Source of the DNA: UBA6183 sp943372215
Lineage (GTDB): Bacteria > Bacteroidota > Bacteroidia > UKL13-3
Assembly (NCBI GenBank): GCA_943372215.1
Contig: CALRXU020000021.1
Coordinates: 1 to 64,000 of the forward strand
Reading direction: 5' to 3'
DNA length: 64,000 nucleotides
Shown here: positions 26,407 through 35,166 of the stretch, one piece after another
Layout: each line of letters begins with the position of its first letter
Position numbering within the stretch: the first letter of the stretch is position 1
The notes under the pieces: generated by a model
What the model saw: the letters and a program-made list of their open reading frames with translations, nothing else
Database searches by the model: none
Told to the model about the DNA's origin: nothing
Translations under genes and position numbers: made by a program

Positions 26407-27292
26407 ATTTTACCATTTCTTATTTGCCATATTGGCTATACAAACAGCCTATGCGCAAATACCAAATGTTTGTTCAGGTAAACTCATTCGTATTCCTCAA
26501 TTCAAATCTGTTTATGTAGATGCAAGAAACATTGATGTATGGATGCCATTAAATACGAATCTGAATGATGCTGTTGATGTGTTGTACATGCACGATGGAC
26601 AAATGTTGTTTGATAGCACCACAACTTGGAATAAACAGGAGTGGGGTGTTGATGAAACAATGACAAGACTTCTGGCTGAAGGTAAAATTAAAAATTGTTT
26701 GGTGGTGGGTATTTGGAATACTCCTAAAAGAAGGCAAGAATATTTCCCCCAAGAGGTGTTTAATCAAATTCCTTTACCACTTAAAGATTCAATCACAAAA
26801 GATATTGGCGGAATCCCCTTTTCTGATTTGTACCTTAAATTTATAGTAGAAGAATTAAAGCCATTTATTGACTCTGCGTTTCATGTAAAAAGAAACAAGG
26901 AACATACTTTTATGGCAGGAGCCAGTATGGGTGGGCTAATTTCTTTTTACGCAGTTTGTAAATATCCAGAAGTATTTGGTGGTGCAGCGTGCCTTTCTAC
27001 GCATTGGCCTGGAAGTGTTAAAAGAAATGAACCAGATATTCCTAAAGCCTTTGCAGAATATGCTCAAAAGCACTTGCCCTCAGCCCAAAGCCACTTGTTT
27101 TATTTTGATTATGGAACAGCCACCCTTGATGCTTGGTATGAGTCTGGGCAACTGCTAATCAATGAAGAAATGCGAAAAGCAGGGTATGGCAACAAAAATT
27201 GGTTAACCCGAAAATATGAAGGAGCAAACCACAGTGAAAACGCATGGAAACAACGGTTACATGTTCCACTTGTTTTTTTGTTAAGCAAATAA
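26396..27292 (+). CDS. Secreted esterase of the alpha/beta-hydrolase (Fes/IroE-like) family
   Basis: This 298-residue exported hydrolase has a signal peptide (MGSKFYHFLFAILAIQTAYAQ). Conserved features of the enterochelin-esterase-like family are VLYMHDGQMLFDS, the nucleophile elbow GASMGG, LYLKFIVEELKPFIDSAF upstream of it, a probable catalytic Asp in FDYGTATLDAWY and a late His in GANHSENAWKQR. It likely cleaves an ester in the periplasm; a siderophore substrate is only one option because no siderophore genes are nearby. It overlaps the lipoprotein gene upstream, and its stop directly abuts that of convergent pntB. Confidence 0.88.
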   Translation: MGSKFYHFLFAILAIQTAYAQIPNVCSGKLIRIPQFKSVYVDARNIDVWMPLNTNLNDAVDVLYMHDGQMLFDSTTTWNKQEWGVDETMTRLLAEGKIKNCLVVGIWNTPKRRQEYFPQEVFNQIPLPLKDSITKDIGGIPFSDLYLKFIVEELKPFIDSAFHVKRNKEHTFMAGASMGGLISFYAVCKYPEVFGGAACLSTHWPGSVKRNEPDIPKAFAEYAQKHLPSAQSHLFYFDYGTATLDAWYESGQLLINEEMRKAGYGNKNWLTRKYEGANHSENAWKQRLHVPLVFLLSK

Positions 27293-28714
27293 TTATCCCA
27301 AGCTCTTAATCTCACTTACCAATTGGGTCAATGCTTTTTTAGCATCGCCAAACAACATGCTGGTTTTGGGTTTAAAAAACAACTCGTTTTCAATGCCAGC
27401 ATAACCCGCTTTCATAGAGCGTTTGTTTACAATTACATTGGTTGCGTTTTCCACTTCAAGTATTGGCATGCCATATATTGGTGAGTTAGGATCTGTTTTA
27501 GCAGCAGGATTTACCACATCATTTGCACCAACCACCAACACCACATCAGTGGTATTAAACTCAGGATTTATTTCTTCCATTTCCACCAGCTTGTCGTAGC
27601 TTACATTACTTTCAGCAAGCAATACATTCATGTGACCTGGCATGCGGCCCGCCACTGGGTGAATGGCATATTTCACTTCAACACCTTCTTTCTCCAACAA
27701 CTCTTCCAATTCATGCACCACATGTTGTGCTTGTGCAACGGCAAGTCCATAACCAGGTACAATCACCACTTTTTTAGCATACTTCATTAAAATGGCAGCA
27801 TCACTGGCTGTAATTTCTTTGGTTGAACCCTGAAAACTAGAAGAAGTAGCCGCATCACCTTTTGCACCACCAAAGTTTCCAATAAGTACATTTAGCAACG
27901 AGCGATTCATGGCCTTGCACATCACAATGGTTAATAGAGTGCCTGCACTTCCTACTAAAATACCACCCACCAACATCACCTTGTTGTCGTATAAAAAACC
28001 ACCACAAGCGGCAGCTACACCAGTAAAAGAGTTTAACAATGAAATCACCACAGGCATATCAGCACCGCCAATTGGCAACACAAACAAAATACCATACACC
28101 AGAGACAAAGCCAACACCGCATAAAACATGTTGGCATCCATATTTGCAACCGCCATTACAGCCAACACAATAATCACCAACATCAATCCAATATTGATAA
28201 ACTGTTGTGCACTAAATGATTTATCTTTCACCTTTCCGCTTAGCTTACCCCAAGCAATAATACTCCCTGCAAAAGAAACGGAGCCGATAATCATACCAAT
28301 TAGTATGGTAGCAAGCTCGCCTTTAGGCACTGCTATTGGTGCCAATAAATCATGATGAGGGGCGGATGTCAGGTGCTGAAATTCAATTACTGATATTAAC
28401 ATGGCGCAGGCACCACCCATGCCATTAAATAAACTCACCATTTCGGGCATGGCCGTCATTTGCACCCGTTTGGCTGCTATCCAACCAACAATAGTTCCTA
28501 CCAATAATCCGCCAAAAATTAGCGGTAAATTTTTCAAGTGATTTCCACTTGCATCAGTATATAAAAATATGGTAGCAAAAATGGCCAATACCATCCCAAA
28601 TGCTGCAATTAAATTTCCTTTGCGCGCACTGGCTGGATTGCCCAACATCTTTAAGCCTAAAATAAAGGTTGTAGAAGCAATAAGGTAAATAATTTCTAAA
28701 ATATACTTTGTCAT
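27293..28714 (-). CDS. pntB: NAD(P) transhydrogenase subunit beta
   Basis: This 473-residue subunit of the proton-translocating transhydrogenase has eight to nine membrane helices in its N-terminal 280 residues (domain II). The NADP(H)-binding domain III follows, with VVIVPGYGLAVAQAQH, HPVAGRMPGHMNVLLAE, LVVGANDVVNPAAK and the loop KRSMKAGYAGIENELFF. The enzyme uses proton-motive force to reduce NADP+ with NADH. It is last of three genes (pntAA, pntAB, pntB) and 60 bp from pntAB. No terminator is visible because the stop codon touches that of the convergent esterase gene. Confidence 0.97.
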   Translation of the reverse strand: MTKYILEIIYLIASTTFILGLKMLGNPASARKGNLIAAFGMVLAIFATIFLYTDASGNHLKNLPLIFGGLLVGTIVGWIAAKRVQMTAMPEMVSLFNGMGGACAMLISVIEFQHLTSAPHHDLLAPIAVPKGELATILIGMIIGSVSFAGSIIAWGKLSGKVKDKSFSAQQFINIGLMLVIIVLAVMAVANMDANMFYAVLALSLVYGILFVLPIGGADMPVVISLLNSFTGVAAACGGFLYDNKVMLVGGILVGSAGTLLTIVMCKAMNRSLLNVLIGNFGGAKGDAATSSSFQGSTKEITASDAAILMKYAKKVVIVPGYGLAVAQAQHVVHELEELLEKEGVEVKYAIHPVAGRMPGHMNVLLAESNVSYDKLVEMEEINPEFNTTDVVLVVGANDVVNPAAKTDPNSPIYGMPILEVENATNVIVNKRSMKAGYAGIENELFFKPKTSMLFGDAKKALTQLVSEIKSLG

Positions 28715-28774
28715 AGTTGTTTCTTGTTAAATCACTGATTTAGGTAAGTGAATAATTTATGGGTTAATGAGCAG

Positions 28775-29077
28775 CTATTTTTTCTTTTTAAACATCTCCA
28801 ACATCCTGTCCGTTACCACAAATCCACCCACTACATTTAATGTGCCTAAAACAACGGCAAAAAAACCAAGGATTAAAGAGGCAACATGGTCAGCTTGACC
28901 CATTACAATAATGGAGCCTATGATAACCACACCATGTATGGCATTGGCACCACTCATTAAAGGGGTATGCAATACAGAAGGCACATGGCCTATGAGTTCA
29001 ATACCTACAAATATCATCAATATCAGTAGGTAAAACATTTCTTTATTGTCAGCAATAAAAGCAAGTATATTTTCCAT
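28775..29077 (-). CDS. pntAB: NAD(P) transhydrogenase subunit alpha, membrane part
   Basis: This 100-residue protein is the membrane-spanning C-terminal piece of PntA, made separately as in many bacteria with a three-gene transhydrogenase. Three helices are visible (MFYLLILMIFVGIELIG, AIHGVVIIGSIIVMG and ILGFFAVVLGTLNVVGGF), with the conserved VPSVLHTPLMSGANAIHG segment, and the tail DRMLEMFKKKK. The ATG at 29077 is two nucleotides after the pntAA stop, so an upstream in-frame start that would overlap pntAA is rejected. Confidence 0.95.
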   Translation of the reverse strand: MENILAFIADNKEMFYLLILMIFVGIELIGHVPSVLHTPLMSGANAIHGVVIIGSIIVMGQADHVASLILGFFAVVLGTLNVVGGFVVTDRMLEMFKKKK

Positions 29078-29079
29078 AA

Positions 29080-30204
29080 TTAAGCAGTTGCGGTTTGTAA
29101 ACTTGGGTGAATAATTTGTTGTTGATGAGTTATTAAAGTGCCTTTGGTAATTTCTTCTTCTAACTCCCATTTCATGCCATCTTTGGATGAAAGGTGCGTT
29201 AAAAAATTAAAGATATTTTTAGCATACAGTTCGCTGGCATTTTGCGCAAGTGTGCTTGGTAAATTGGTTTGCCCAACCAAGGTAACACCATGTTTTACCA
29301 CGGTTTTGTCAGGCTCACTCAACTCGCAATTACCGCCTTGTTCAACGGCCATATCTACAATTACACTGCCAAGTTTCATCAGCTTTACTTGTTCCTCTGT
29401 AATTAATACAGGAGCTTTTTTTCCTGCAACTAAAGCCGTTGTTATTACCAAATCAGCCGCGGCTAAACTTTTATTCACGGCTTCTTTTTGTTTTTGCAAA
29501 TAATCAGCCGATACTTCTTTTGCATAACCGCCTTCAACTTTTACCCCTTCACTTTTCACCTCTATAAATTTCCCACCAAGCGATTCCACTTGCTCTTTAG
29601 TCTCAGGCCTTACGTCAGTCACTTCAACAATTGCTCCAAGTCGTTTTGCGGTAGCCACAGCTTGTAAACCCGCCACTCCTGCGCCAAAAATAAGCACCCT
29701 CGAAGGAGTAATCGTGCCTCCTGCCGTCATCATCAGTGGGAAGATTTTACACAAAGTATCAGCCCCCAAAATTACCGCCTTATAACCAGCAAGGTTATTT
29801 TGCGAACTTAACGCATCCATGCTTTGCGCCCTCGAAATCCTAGGCATGGCATCCATTGAAAATGCACTGATGCCTTGTTTGGCTAATGCGCCAACTAACT
29901 CAGGGTTAAATGAGTGATAAATGTAAGAAATCAGGATGGTGCCACTTTTCATCAGTGAAATTTCATCTGTTGTTGGGGCATTTACTTTAATCACCACATC
30001 TGCGAGTTTAAGCGCATCCGCTTTAGAAGTAATCACCTCACAACCTGCTTTTGAATAAGCTTCATCATCAAAATTTGAAGCATATCCTGCATTGGTTTCT
30101 ACCATGCAAGAGTAGCCTTGTTTAATAAATTGTTGAGCTACAGCTGGCGTTAAAGCCACCCGTTTTTCATTTGATTTTGTCTCCTTTAATACAAGTATTT
30201 TCAT
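29080..30204 (-). CDS. pntAA: NAD(P) transhydrogenase subunit alpha, NAD-binding part
   Basis: This 374-residue soluble domain I binds NAD(H). It shows MKILVLKETKSNEKRVALTP at the start, SMDALSSQNNLAGYKAV, the Rossmann motif IFGAGVAGLQAVATAKRLGA and the acidic residue ending the second strand (EVTDVRPET), followed by TALVAGKKAPVLIT and MKLGSVIVDMAVEQGGNC. It begins the pnt operon. I use the ATG at 30204 because the residues before it (MRKKRPRC) are not conserved in the family. A one-mismatch -7 box (TACTTTTA, 30230-30237) lies upstream. Confidence 0.96.
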   Translation of the reverse strand: MKILVLKETKSNEKRVALTPAVAQQFIKQGYSCMVETNAGYASNFDDEAYSKAGCEVITSKADALKLADVVIKVNAPTTDEISLMKSGTILISYIYHSFNPELVGALAKQGISAFSMDAMPRISRAQSMDALSSQNNLAGYKAVILGADTLCKIFPLMMTAGGTITPSRVLIFGAGVAGLQAVATAKRLGAIVEVTDVRPETKEQVESLGGKFIEVKSEGVKVEGGYAKEVSADYLQKQKEAVNKSLAAADLVITTALVAGKKAPVLITEEQVKLMKLGSVIVDMAVEQGGNCELSEPDKTVVKHGVTLVGQTNLPSTLAQNASELYAKNIFNFLTHLSSKDGMKWELEEEITKGTLITHQQQIIHPSLQTATA

Positions 30205-30286
30205 ACATCTGGGCCTCTTTTTGCGCAAATAAAAGTAATTAAAACGAGTTGATATTTACAAGTACTATTTAATTTGCACCACAAAC

Positions 30287-31192
30287 ATGCTTAAAATAGC
30301 CTACTCTTCCATCTATCAGCATCCTTTACCTGAGGGACATAGATTCCCCATGTTAAAATATGATTTAATTCCAAAGCAACTGCTTTATCAGGGACATATT
30401 ACGGCTGAAAACCTATTTGAACCAGGTTATTGCAAAGAAGAGGTGCTGTTATTAACCCATGAAAAACATTATTGGGATGATTTGAGTAACTGTAGATTAG
30501 ACGCAAGTCACATCCGAAGAATTGGCTTTCCGTTAAGTCCAACATTGGTGCAACGGGAAATATGCATTGCCCAAGGCACTATTGATTGTGCACTTTTTGC
30601 CAAACAATATGGGGTATCCTTAAACGTAGCTGGTGGAACACACCACGCATTTACTAACAAGGGGGAGGGCTTTTGTTTGTTAAACGACTTTGCCATAGCT
30701 GCCAATTACTTATTAAACCATGGTTTGGCAGAGCAGATATTAATCATTGATTTGGATGTGCATCAGGGTAATGGTACAGCGCAAATATTTGCATCCAATC
30801 CAAAAGTATTCACATTTAGCATGCATGGCAAAAACAATTACCCCTTTTTTAAGGAGCAAAGTTCAATGGATGTGGAATTGCCTGATGGCATATCAGGTAA
30901 TTCCTATTTGTCATTACTAAGCGAACATCTGGATGAAGTTTTTAGCATATTTAAGCCAGATTTTGTTTTTTATTTGAGTGGGGTTGATGTATTATCAACT
31001 GATAAGTTCGGTAAATTGGCACTCAGCCAAGAGGAATGTATGCAAAGAGATTTGTTAGTGTTTGAGCAATGTGCTTTACGCCAATTGCCTGTTGCTGTGG
31101 CTATGGGAGGTGGTTATTCTCCTAAAATAGCTGATATAGTTAACGCCCATTGTAACACCTTTATAGCAGCCCAAAAAGTTTTTTTCGAATAA
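30287..31192 (+). CDS. Histone deacetylase family amidohydrolase
   Basis: This 301-residue Zn2+ amidohydrolase belongs to the HDAC/AcuC/acetylpolyamine amidohydrolase superfamily. The active-site region VAGGTHHAFTNKGEGFCLLND contains the paired histidines. Zinc ligands lie in IIDLDVHQGNGTAQIF (Asp and His) and in YLSGVDVLSTDKFGKL (Asp), and the late GGGYSP supplies the catalytic Tyr. Bacterial members deacetylate acetyl-lysine proteins or polyamines. No acetyltransferase partner is adjacent. It is monocistronic and divergent from pntAA. Confidence 0.92.
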   Translation: MLKIAYSSIYQHPLPEGHRFPMLKYDLIPKQLLYQGHITAENLFEPGYCKEEVLLLTHEKHYWDDLSNCRLDASHIRRIGFPLSPTLVQREICIAQGTIDCALFAKQYGVSLNVAGGTHHAFTNKGEGFCLLNDFAIAANYLLNHGLAEQILIIDLDVHQGNGTAQIFASNPKVFTFSMHGKNNYPFFKEQSSMDVELPDGISGNSYLSLLSEHLDEVFSIFKPDFVFYLSGVDVLSTDKFGKLALSQEECMQRDLLVFEQCALRQLPVAVAMGGGYSPKIADIVNAHCNTFIAAQKVFFE

Positions 31193-31277
31193 TTTACACC
31201 AACTATTGCTTTTTAAGATATGGATGTATTATTTCACGCCCCGAAAAAAAGCACAATAAATATTTTGTAACAAGTGT

Positions 31278-31306
31278 TTGACTAATTGCAAAAACAGTTA
31301 AATTTG
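31278..31306 (+). promoter_or_regulatory. Full promoter (-33 TTG and -7 TAAATTTG) of the acidic-protein gene
   Basis: TTG at 31278-31280 and TAAATTTG at 31299-31306 are separated by 18 nt, close to the spacing of the Bacteroidota consensus. The ATG is 28 nt further on. This is one of the best-matched promoters in the window. Confidence 0.65.
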
Positions 31307-31334
31307 TTACACCAAAACCTTAGATAGTAAATAA

Positions 31335-31553
31335 ATGACCAAGTCAAAAAAAACTACACCAGCAAAAGGCGCGGCTTCTAAAAAGGGCGTTCAATCAAAT
31401 CCTAAATCTGAAGAGGAAAACATCTCGCCAAAAAAGTCATACAATGATGATGACGAAGACGATGATGACTTGGATTTAGAGATGGATGACATGGATGTTG
31501 ATTATGGAAAAGATGTTGCCTTTGATGATGATGATGATGATGATGATTTTTAA
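31335..31553 (+). CDS. Small acidic protein (72 aa)
   Basis: The protein has a basic N-terminal third (MTKSKKTTPAKGAASKK) and a strongly acidic C-terminal half consisting of Asp/Glu runs that end in eight Asp and a Phe. There is no signal peptide, so it should be cytoplasmic. Charge-segregated proteins of this size can act as nucleic-acid mimics or chaperone-like binders, but no function is known and none is claimed. The gene has a full consensus promoter, which suggests steady expression. The acidic tail is coded by a GAT repeat that also forms one arm of a hairpin spanning the stop codon. Confidence 0.8.
   Translation: MTKSKKTTPAKGAASKKGVQSNPKSEEENISPKKSYNDDDEDDDDLDLEMDDMDVDYGKDVAFDDDDDDDDF
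31524..31547. repeat. GAT trinucleotide run encoding poly-Asp
   Basis: Eight consecutive GAT codons encode the Asp tail of the acidic protein. With the ATCATCATC just after the stop (31558-31565) the last units form a 10-bp stem around loop TTTAATT. Confidence 0.85.
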
Positions 31554-31574
31554 TTAATCATCATCCAATAATCA

Positions 31575-32129
31575 TTATTCGTTTCCTATCACAATATCTT
31601 TGGATTCTTCCAGGTTGCTCTCGTGTAACGCACGATCAAACAGCCTAAATTTTAGTTTTATGGTATCTGCCCTATTTGGAAATATAGATGGCTCAAACTT
31701 AACATCTATAGTGCCACGTATGGCCTTGTATTTGCCTTCTGGGGTCAATACCATTACCCTGAAAGTTTTACGTAACGTATCAGTAGTAAATGGGGTAACC
31801 ACATGTTTGTATTCTGCACCATTCTTTTCTAAATACTCTATATAAAGATTTTCGTAATAAGGGTTGATATTTTTGCTGGGATTCACATTGTCCTTAACAA
31901 AATTATAGGGCGCAAATGTATCTCCCGGAGCCAAGCCCATATCTCCATCCCCATCTCTAAACTTAAAAATAAGCCCTACATACTTGGTTTTGCCTAGGCT
32001 GTCTTTTTCAATGTAGCTGTTTTCAAATTCAATTGATGGAATAATAGGATATATTTCACCACCTTTGCATGCAGCAAGCAAAAGCATTACACCAAGAATA
32101 TAAATGTTGTTTAACGAGAAAAGCTTCAT
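31575..32129 (-). CDS. Lipoprotein, unknown function (184 aa)
   Basis: The signal peptide MKLFSLNNIYILGVMLLLAAC has a canonical lipobox with Cys21. The mature part includes the segment LIFKFRDGDGDMGL, a DxDGDxG pattern that could bind Ca2+, and is otherwise beta-rich. The region 31575-32129 converges on the acidic-protein gene and its first 26 nt overlap, on the opposite strand, the start of the LuxE-like gene. A perfect -7 box lies at 32147-32154. I do not recognise the family beyond its general resemblance to Bacteroidota lipoproteins. Confidence 0.78.
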   Translation of the reverse strand: MKLFSLNNIYILGVMLLLAACKGGEIYPIIPSIEFENSYIEKDSLGKTKYVGLIFKFRDGDGDMGLAPGDTFAPYNFVKDNVNPSKNINPYYENLYIEYLEKNGAEYKHVVTPFTTDTLRKTFRVMVLTPEGKYKAIRGTIDVKFEPSIFPNRADTIKLKFRLFDRALHESNLEESKDIVIGNE

Positions 32130-33093
32130 ACATCAATATTTGCAGTCAAATCTAAGTAATTTTGATGAATTAGTACTAGCCCTTTACCATTATCAGCAAA
32201 ACAATAACATCATTTTACAAGACTATATAAAATATACCAACGCAAACGCAATACCTAAATTGCTTGAAGAGTTGTTTTTTTTGCCAGTTCAGTTTTTTAA
32301 AACACATGAGGTAAAAACGGGTAACTATACCGAAGAAGCTGTATTTACCAGCAGCACCACATCAAGCAATGTGCCTTCGAAGCACTATGTAAAAAATGTA
32401 TTCCTTTATCACCAAACCTACCTAAAAGCATTTGAGCATTTTTATGGCAAACCTGATAACTATGTGTTTTTATGTTTGTTACCAAGCTATTTAGAAAGAA
32501 CAGGAAGCAGTTTGGTGATGATGGCTGAGGGATTAATAAAAGCAAGTGGACAAAAGGAACAAGGTTTTTATTTATACAACTTTGATGAGTTGAATAATCG
32601 GTTGAATCAACCACTGCAGGCAGGCAAACAGTTCTTTTTACTGGGAGTAACATTTGCCCTACTTGATTTTGCAACGCAATTTCCACAAGCGTTGCAACAA
32701 ACCATTGTAATGGAAACAGGGGGCATGAAGGGTAGGAGACAGGAGCAAACCCGCGAGGAGGTACATGCTTACTTAAAACAACAATTTCAATTGGAGCATA
32801 TCCATTCAGAGTATGGCATGACGGAACTGCTTTCTCAGGCATATGCCTTAGCCAATGGCCGTTACCAGTGTCCACCCTGGATGAAAGTAGTGGTAACAGA
32901 CTTAAACGACCCCTTTACTTTAATGCCGACCGGAAGAGCCGGCATACTCAATATCATTGATTTGGCAAACATCCATTCCTGCGCATTTTTACAAACCCAA
33001 GATATAGGACGTATAAACAAAGACGGGACATTTGAAATTTTAGGAAGGGTTGATTTTAGCGAATCAAGAGGGTGCAACCTGATGTACACTTAA
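32104..33093 (+). CDS. LuxE-like acyl-protein synthetase
   Basis: This 329-residue member of the ANL adenylate-forming superfamily resembles the LuxE acyl-protein synthetase (Pfam PF04443). Visible features are LFFLPVQFFKTHEVKTG near the start, the Ser/Thr-rich P-loop region VFTSSTTSSNVPSKHYV, ETGGMKGRRQ and the late SEYGMTELLSQAYA, with RINKDGTFEILGRVD at the end as in other ANL enzymes. LuxE activates a fatty acid as acyl-AMP and passes it to a protein. There is no LuxC or LuxD partner, so the acceptor is unknown. The start overlaps the divergent lipoprotein gene by 26 nt; a TTG at 32140 is an alternative start. Confidence 0.82.
   Translation: MLFNEKSFIHQYLQSNLSNFDELVLALYHYQQNNNIILQDYIKYTNANAIPKLLEELFFLPVQFFKTHEVKTGNYTEEAVFTSSTTSSNVPSKHYVKNVFLYHQTYLKAFEHFYGKPDNYVFLCLLPSYLERTGSSLVMMAEGLIKASGQKEQGFYLYNFDELNNRLNQPLQAGKQFFLLGVTFALLDFATQFPQALQQTIVMETGGMKGRRQEQTREEVHAYLKQQFQLEHIHSEYGMTELLSQAYALANGRYQCPPWMKVVVTDLNDPFTLMPTGRAGILNIIDLANIHSCAFLQTQDIGRINKDGTFEILGRVDFSESRGCNLMYT
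32147..32154 (-). promoter_or_regulatory. -7 element before the 184-aa lipoprotein
   Basis: TAGATTTG on the minus strand matches TAnnTTTG, 17 nt before the ATG at 32129. It lies inside the LuxE-like coding sequence if that gene starts at 32104. Confidence 0.5.
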
Positions 33094-33276
33094 TTATTGC
33101 GGCTTACAAAAATATAGGGAATATGTTTATTGCTTAGCAAAAGCAAACAAAAATCATTTCTGTTCCATTCTGGCTTTTAATCTAAAACAAACCGTTCCTT
33201 TTGCGTTAGTTATCAATTGTTTACCATGCAATTAACAATTACTTAAATTTATGTTTTTTCTCCTATAGATTATCCT

Positions 33277-33284
33277 TAAATTTG
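33277..33284 (+). promoter_or_regulatory. -7 element of the pckA promoter
   Basis: TAAATTTG matches TAnnTTTG, 29 nt before the pckA ATG. About 40 bp upstream is an inverted repeat AATTGTT-N12-AACAATT (33215-33240) that could be an operator. Confidence 0.6.
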
Positions 33285-33313
33285 CCCCCACTTCGCAATT
33301 GAAAAACCTAAAT

Positions 33314-34909
33314 ATGACAACCAATTCAATAGTTGAAACCATCCTGAGTAAAGCAGGAGAATCATTTGTAAACCTTACCCCGGATGAGCTTGTAGCACAT
33401 GCGGTTAAAAATGGTGAAGGTGTGTTAACAGATACGGGAGCTTTAATGGCCGACACAGGAGAGTTTACCGGACGTTCACCAAAAGATAAATTCTGTGTAG
33501 CTGATGCCAAAACAGAAAACACCGTTTGGTGGGGAGAGGTAAATCAAAAGTTTGATGCCGAAAAGTTTGAAACGCTCCTGAATAAAGTATTAAACCACTT
33601 GGCTGGAAAAAAAATCTATGCCCGTGATGCTTATGCTTGTGCAGATCCTCGTTACAGATTAAACATCAGGGTATTTAATGAAACAGCTTACCACAATTTG
33701 TTTTGTAATAACCTGTTTTTACGCCCAACAGCAGAAGAACTAAGTGGTTTTACACCAGAATGGTTAATTATTAACGCCCCCAGCTTTAAGGCAGTAGCTG
33801 CAGAAGATGGTACACGCCAACACAATTTTACCATGGTTGATTTTAGCCGTAAAATCATCTTAATAGGTGGTAGCGGATACACAGGTGAAATGAAAAAAGG
33901 GATTTTTACCGTGTTAAATTATATCCTTCCGCAAGAAAGAGGCGTTTTATCTATGCATTGTTCTGCCAATATTGGTAAAAACGGAGATACTGCCATTTTC
34001 TTTGGATTATCAGGAACAGGAAAAACCACCTTATCAGCCGACCCAGAGCGCAAACTTATTGGTGATGACGAGCATGGCTGGGCTGACGATAGCGTTTTTA
34101 ACTTTGAAGGTGGATGTTACGCCAAATGTGTGGATTTAACCGAAGAAAAAGAACCACAGATTTTTAAAGCGATTAAACATGGTGCCTTATTGGAAAACAC
34201 CCGTTTTATCCCTGGTACTACCACGGTAGATTATACCAACATTAGCGTTACTGAAAATACCCGTGCTGCTTATCCACTGCACCACATTGATAATATTGCT
34301 GTGCCATCAGTGGGAAAAGCCCCGGAAAACATTTTCTTTTTAACAGCTGATGCTTTTGGGGTGTTGCCTCCAATATCTAAACTAAGTGTAGGACAAGCCA
34401 TGTACAGTTTTATTAGTGGTTATACCGCTAAAGTAGCTGGTACTGAAGCAGGTGTTACTGAGCCGCAAGCCACTTTCTCGGCTTGTTTTGGCCGTGTGTT
34501 TTTACCGCTTCACCCTGGTAAATACGCTGAAATGTTGGGCGAAAAGTTAAAAGCCAATCCAAATATTAATGTATGGTTAATCAATACCGGATGGACAGGT
34601 GGTGCTTATGGAACAGGTTCACGCATGAAACTGGCCTATACCCGCGCCATGATTACGGCTGCATTAAATGGTGAACTAAACAATGTAACATTTGAACAAC
34701 ATCCCGTATTTGGATACCAAATGCCAACCAGTTGCCCTAATGCTCCATCAGAACTGCTTAATCCACGTAACACCTGGACTGATAAATCAGCGTATGATGC
34801 GCAAGCCAATAAATTGGCAAATATGTTTGTTAAAAACTTTGAACAATATGCCGCAGGTGTAAGCAAAGAAATAGTAGAGGCTGCACCAAAAGCTACCCAA
34901 AACGCATAG
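33314..34909 (+). CDS. pckA: Phosphoenolpyruvate carboxykinase (ATP)
   Basis: This 531-residue ATP-type PEPCK interconverts oxaloacetate and phosphoenolpyruvate and opens gluconeogenesis. It has the substrate loop TGRSPKDKF, the kinase-1a P-loop GLSGTGKTTLSAD, kinase-2 motif LIGDDEHGW, and the downstream arginine region ENTRFIPGT. The length is typical. A TTG at 33299 would add five residues (MKNLN) but the ATG at 33314 is closer to the family start. It is followed by a strong terminator and is monocistronic. Confidence 0.97.
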   Translation: MTTNSIVETILSKAGESFVNLTPDELVAHAVKNGEGVLTDTGALMADTGEFTGRSPKDKFCVADAKTENTVWWGEVNQKFDAEKFETLLNKVLNHLAGKKIYARDAYACADPRYRLNIRVFNETAYHNLFCNNLFLRPTAEELSGFTPEWLIINAPSFKAVAAEDGTRQHNFTMVDFSRKIILIGGSGYTGEMKKGIFTVLNYILPQERGVLSMHCSANIGKNGDTAIFFGLSGTGKTTLSADPERKLIGDDEHGWADDSVFNFEGGCYAKCVDLTEEKEPQIFKAIKHGALLENTRFIPGTTTVDYTNISVTENTRAAYPLHHIDNIAVPSVGKAPENIFFLTADAFGVLPPISKLSVGQAMYSFISGYTAKVAGTEAGVTEPQATFSACFGRVFLPLHPGKYAEMLGEKLKANPNINVWLINTGWTGGAYGTGSRMKLAYTRAMITAALNGELNNVTFEQHPVFGYQMPTSCPNAPSELLNPRNTWTDKSAYDAQANKLANMFVKNFEQYAAGVSKEIVEAAPKATQNA

Positions 34910-34929
34910 ATCTTGTTATTAAAATCTGT

Positions 34930-34961
34930 AAAGGCGTGTGGTTTACCACACGCCTTTTTTT
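34930..34961 (+). terminator. Terminator of pckA
   Basis: Twelve-nt perfect arms (AAAGGCGTGTGG, 34930-34941, and 34946-34957) around loop TTTA are followed by a T run, 20 bp after the stop. Confidence 0.93.
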
Positions 34962-35032
34962 GTGCTTAAGGAGCAAAGTCAATAACCTTTCTCCTAAAAA
35001 GAGTTTTCATTAGACAGTTAGATAAGCTTAAA

Positions 35033-35164
35033 ATGAACAAGTATTTTAACTACACCAACTCCCTTAAAGAGGATATTTTCGGGCAGCTTGATGAAATTAC
35101 TCCACCACATTGCATAATTGATTTGTTAAGTAGGTACATCTTTTTTAATAAAAAGTTCGGGTAA
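35033..35164 (+). CDS. Short ORF, possibly decayed (43 aa)
   Basis: An ATG at 35033 opens a 43-codon frame (MNKYFNYTNS ... YIFFNKKFG) ending in TAA. The composition is protein-like, with a plausible amphipathic helix (EDIFGQLDEITPPHCIIDLL). Directly after the TAA the same frame continues for 21 codons with two QSEPK copies and a Lys/Arg-rich tail before TAG at 35228. That suggests a longer gene interrupted by a nonsense change, or a chance reading of the repeat. There is no known homolog that I can name, and no clear promoter. Confidence 0.25.
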   Translation: MNKYFNYTNSLKEDIFGQLDEITPPHCIIDLLSRYIFFNKKFG

Positions 35165-35166
35165 AC

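Noticed and set aside
32345..32875. 176-codon minus-strand frame opposite the LuxE-like gene
   Set aside because: Its composition is random and it lies fully within a well-supported enzyme gene.
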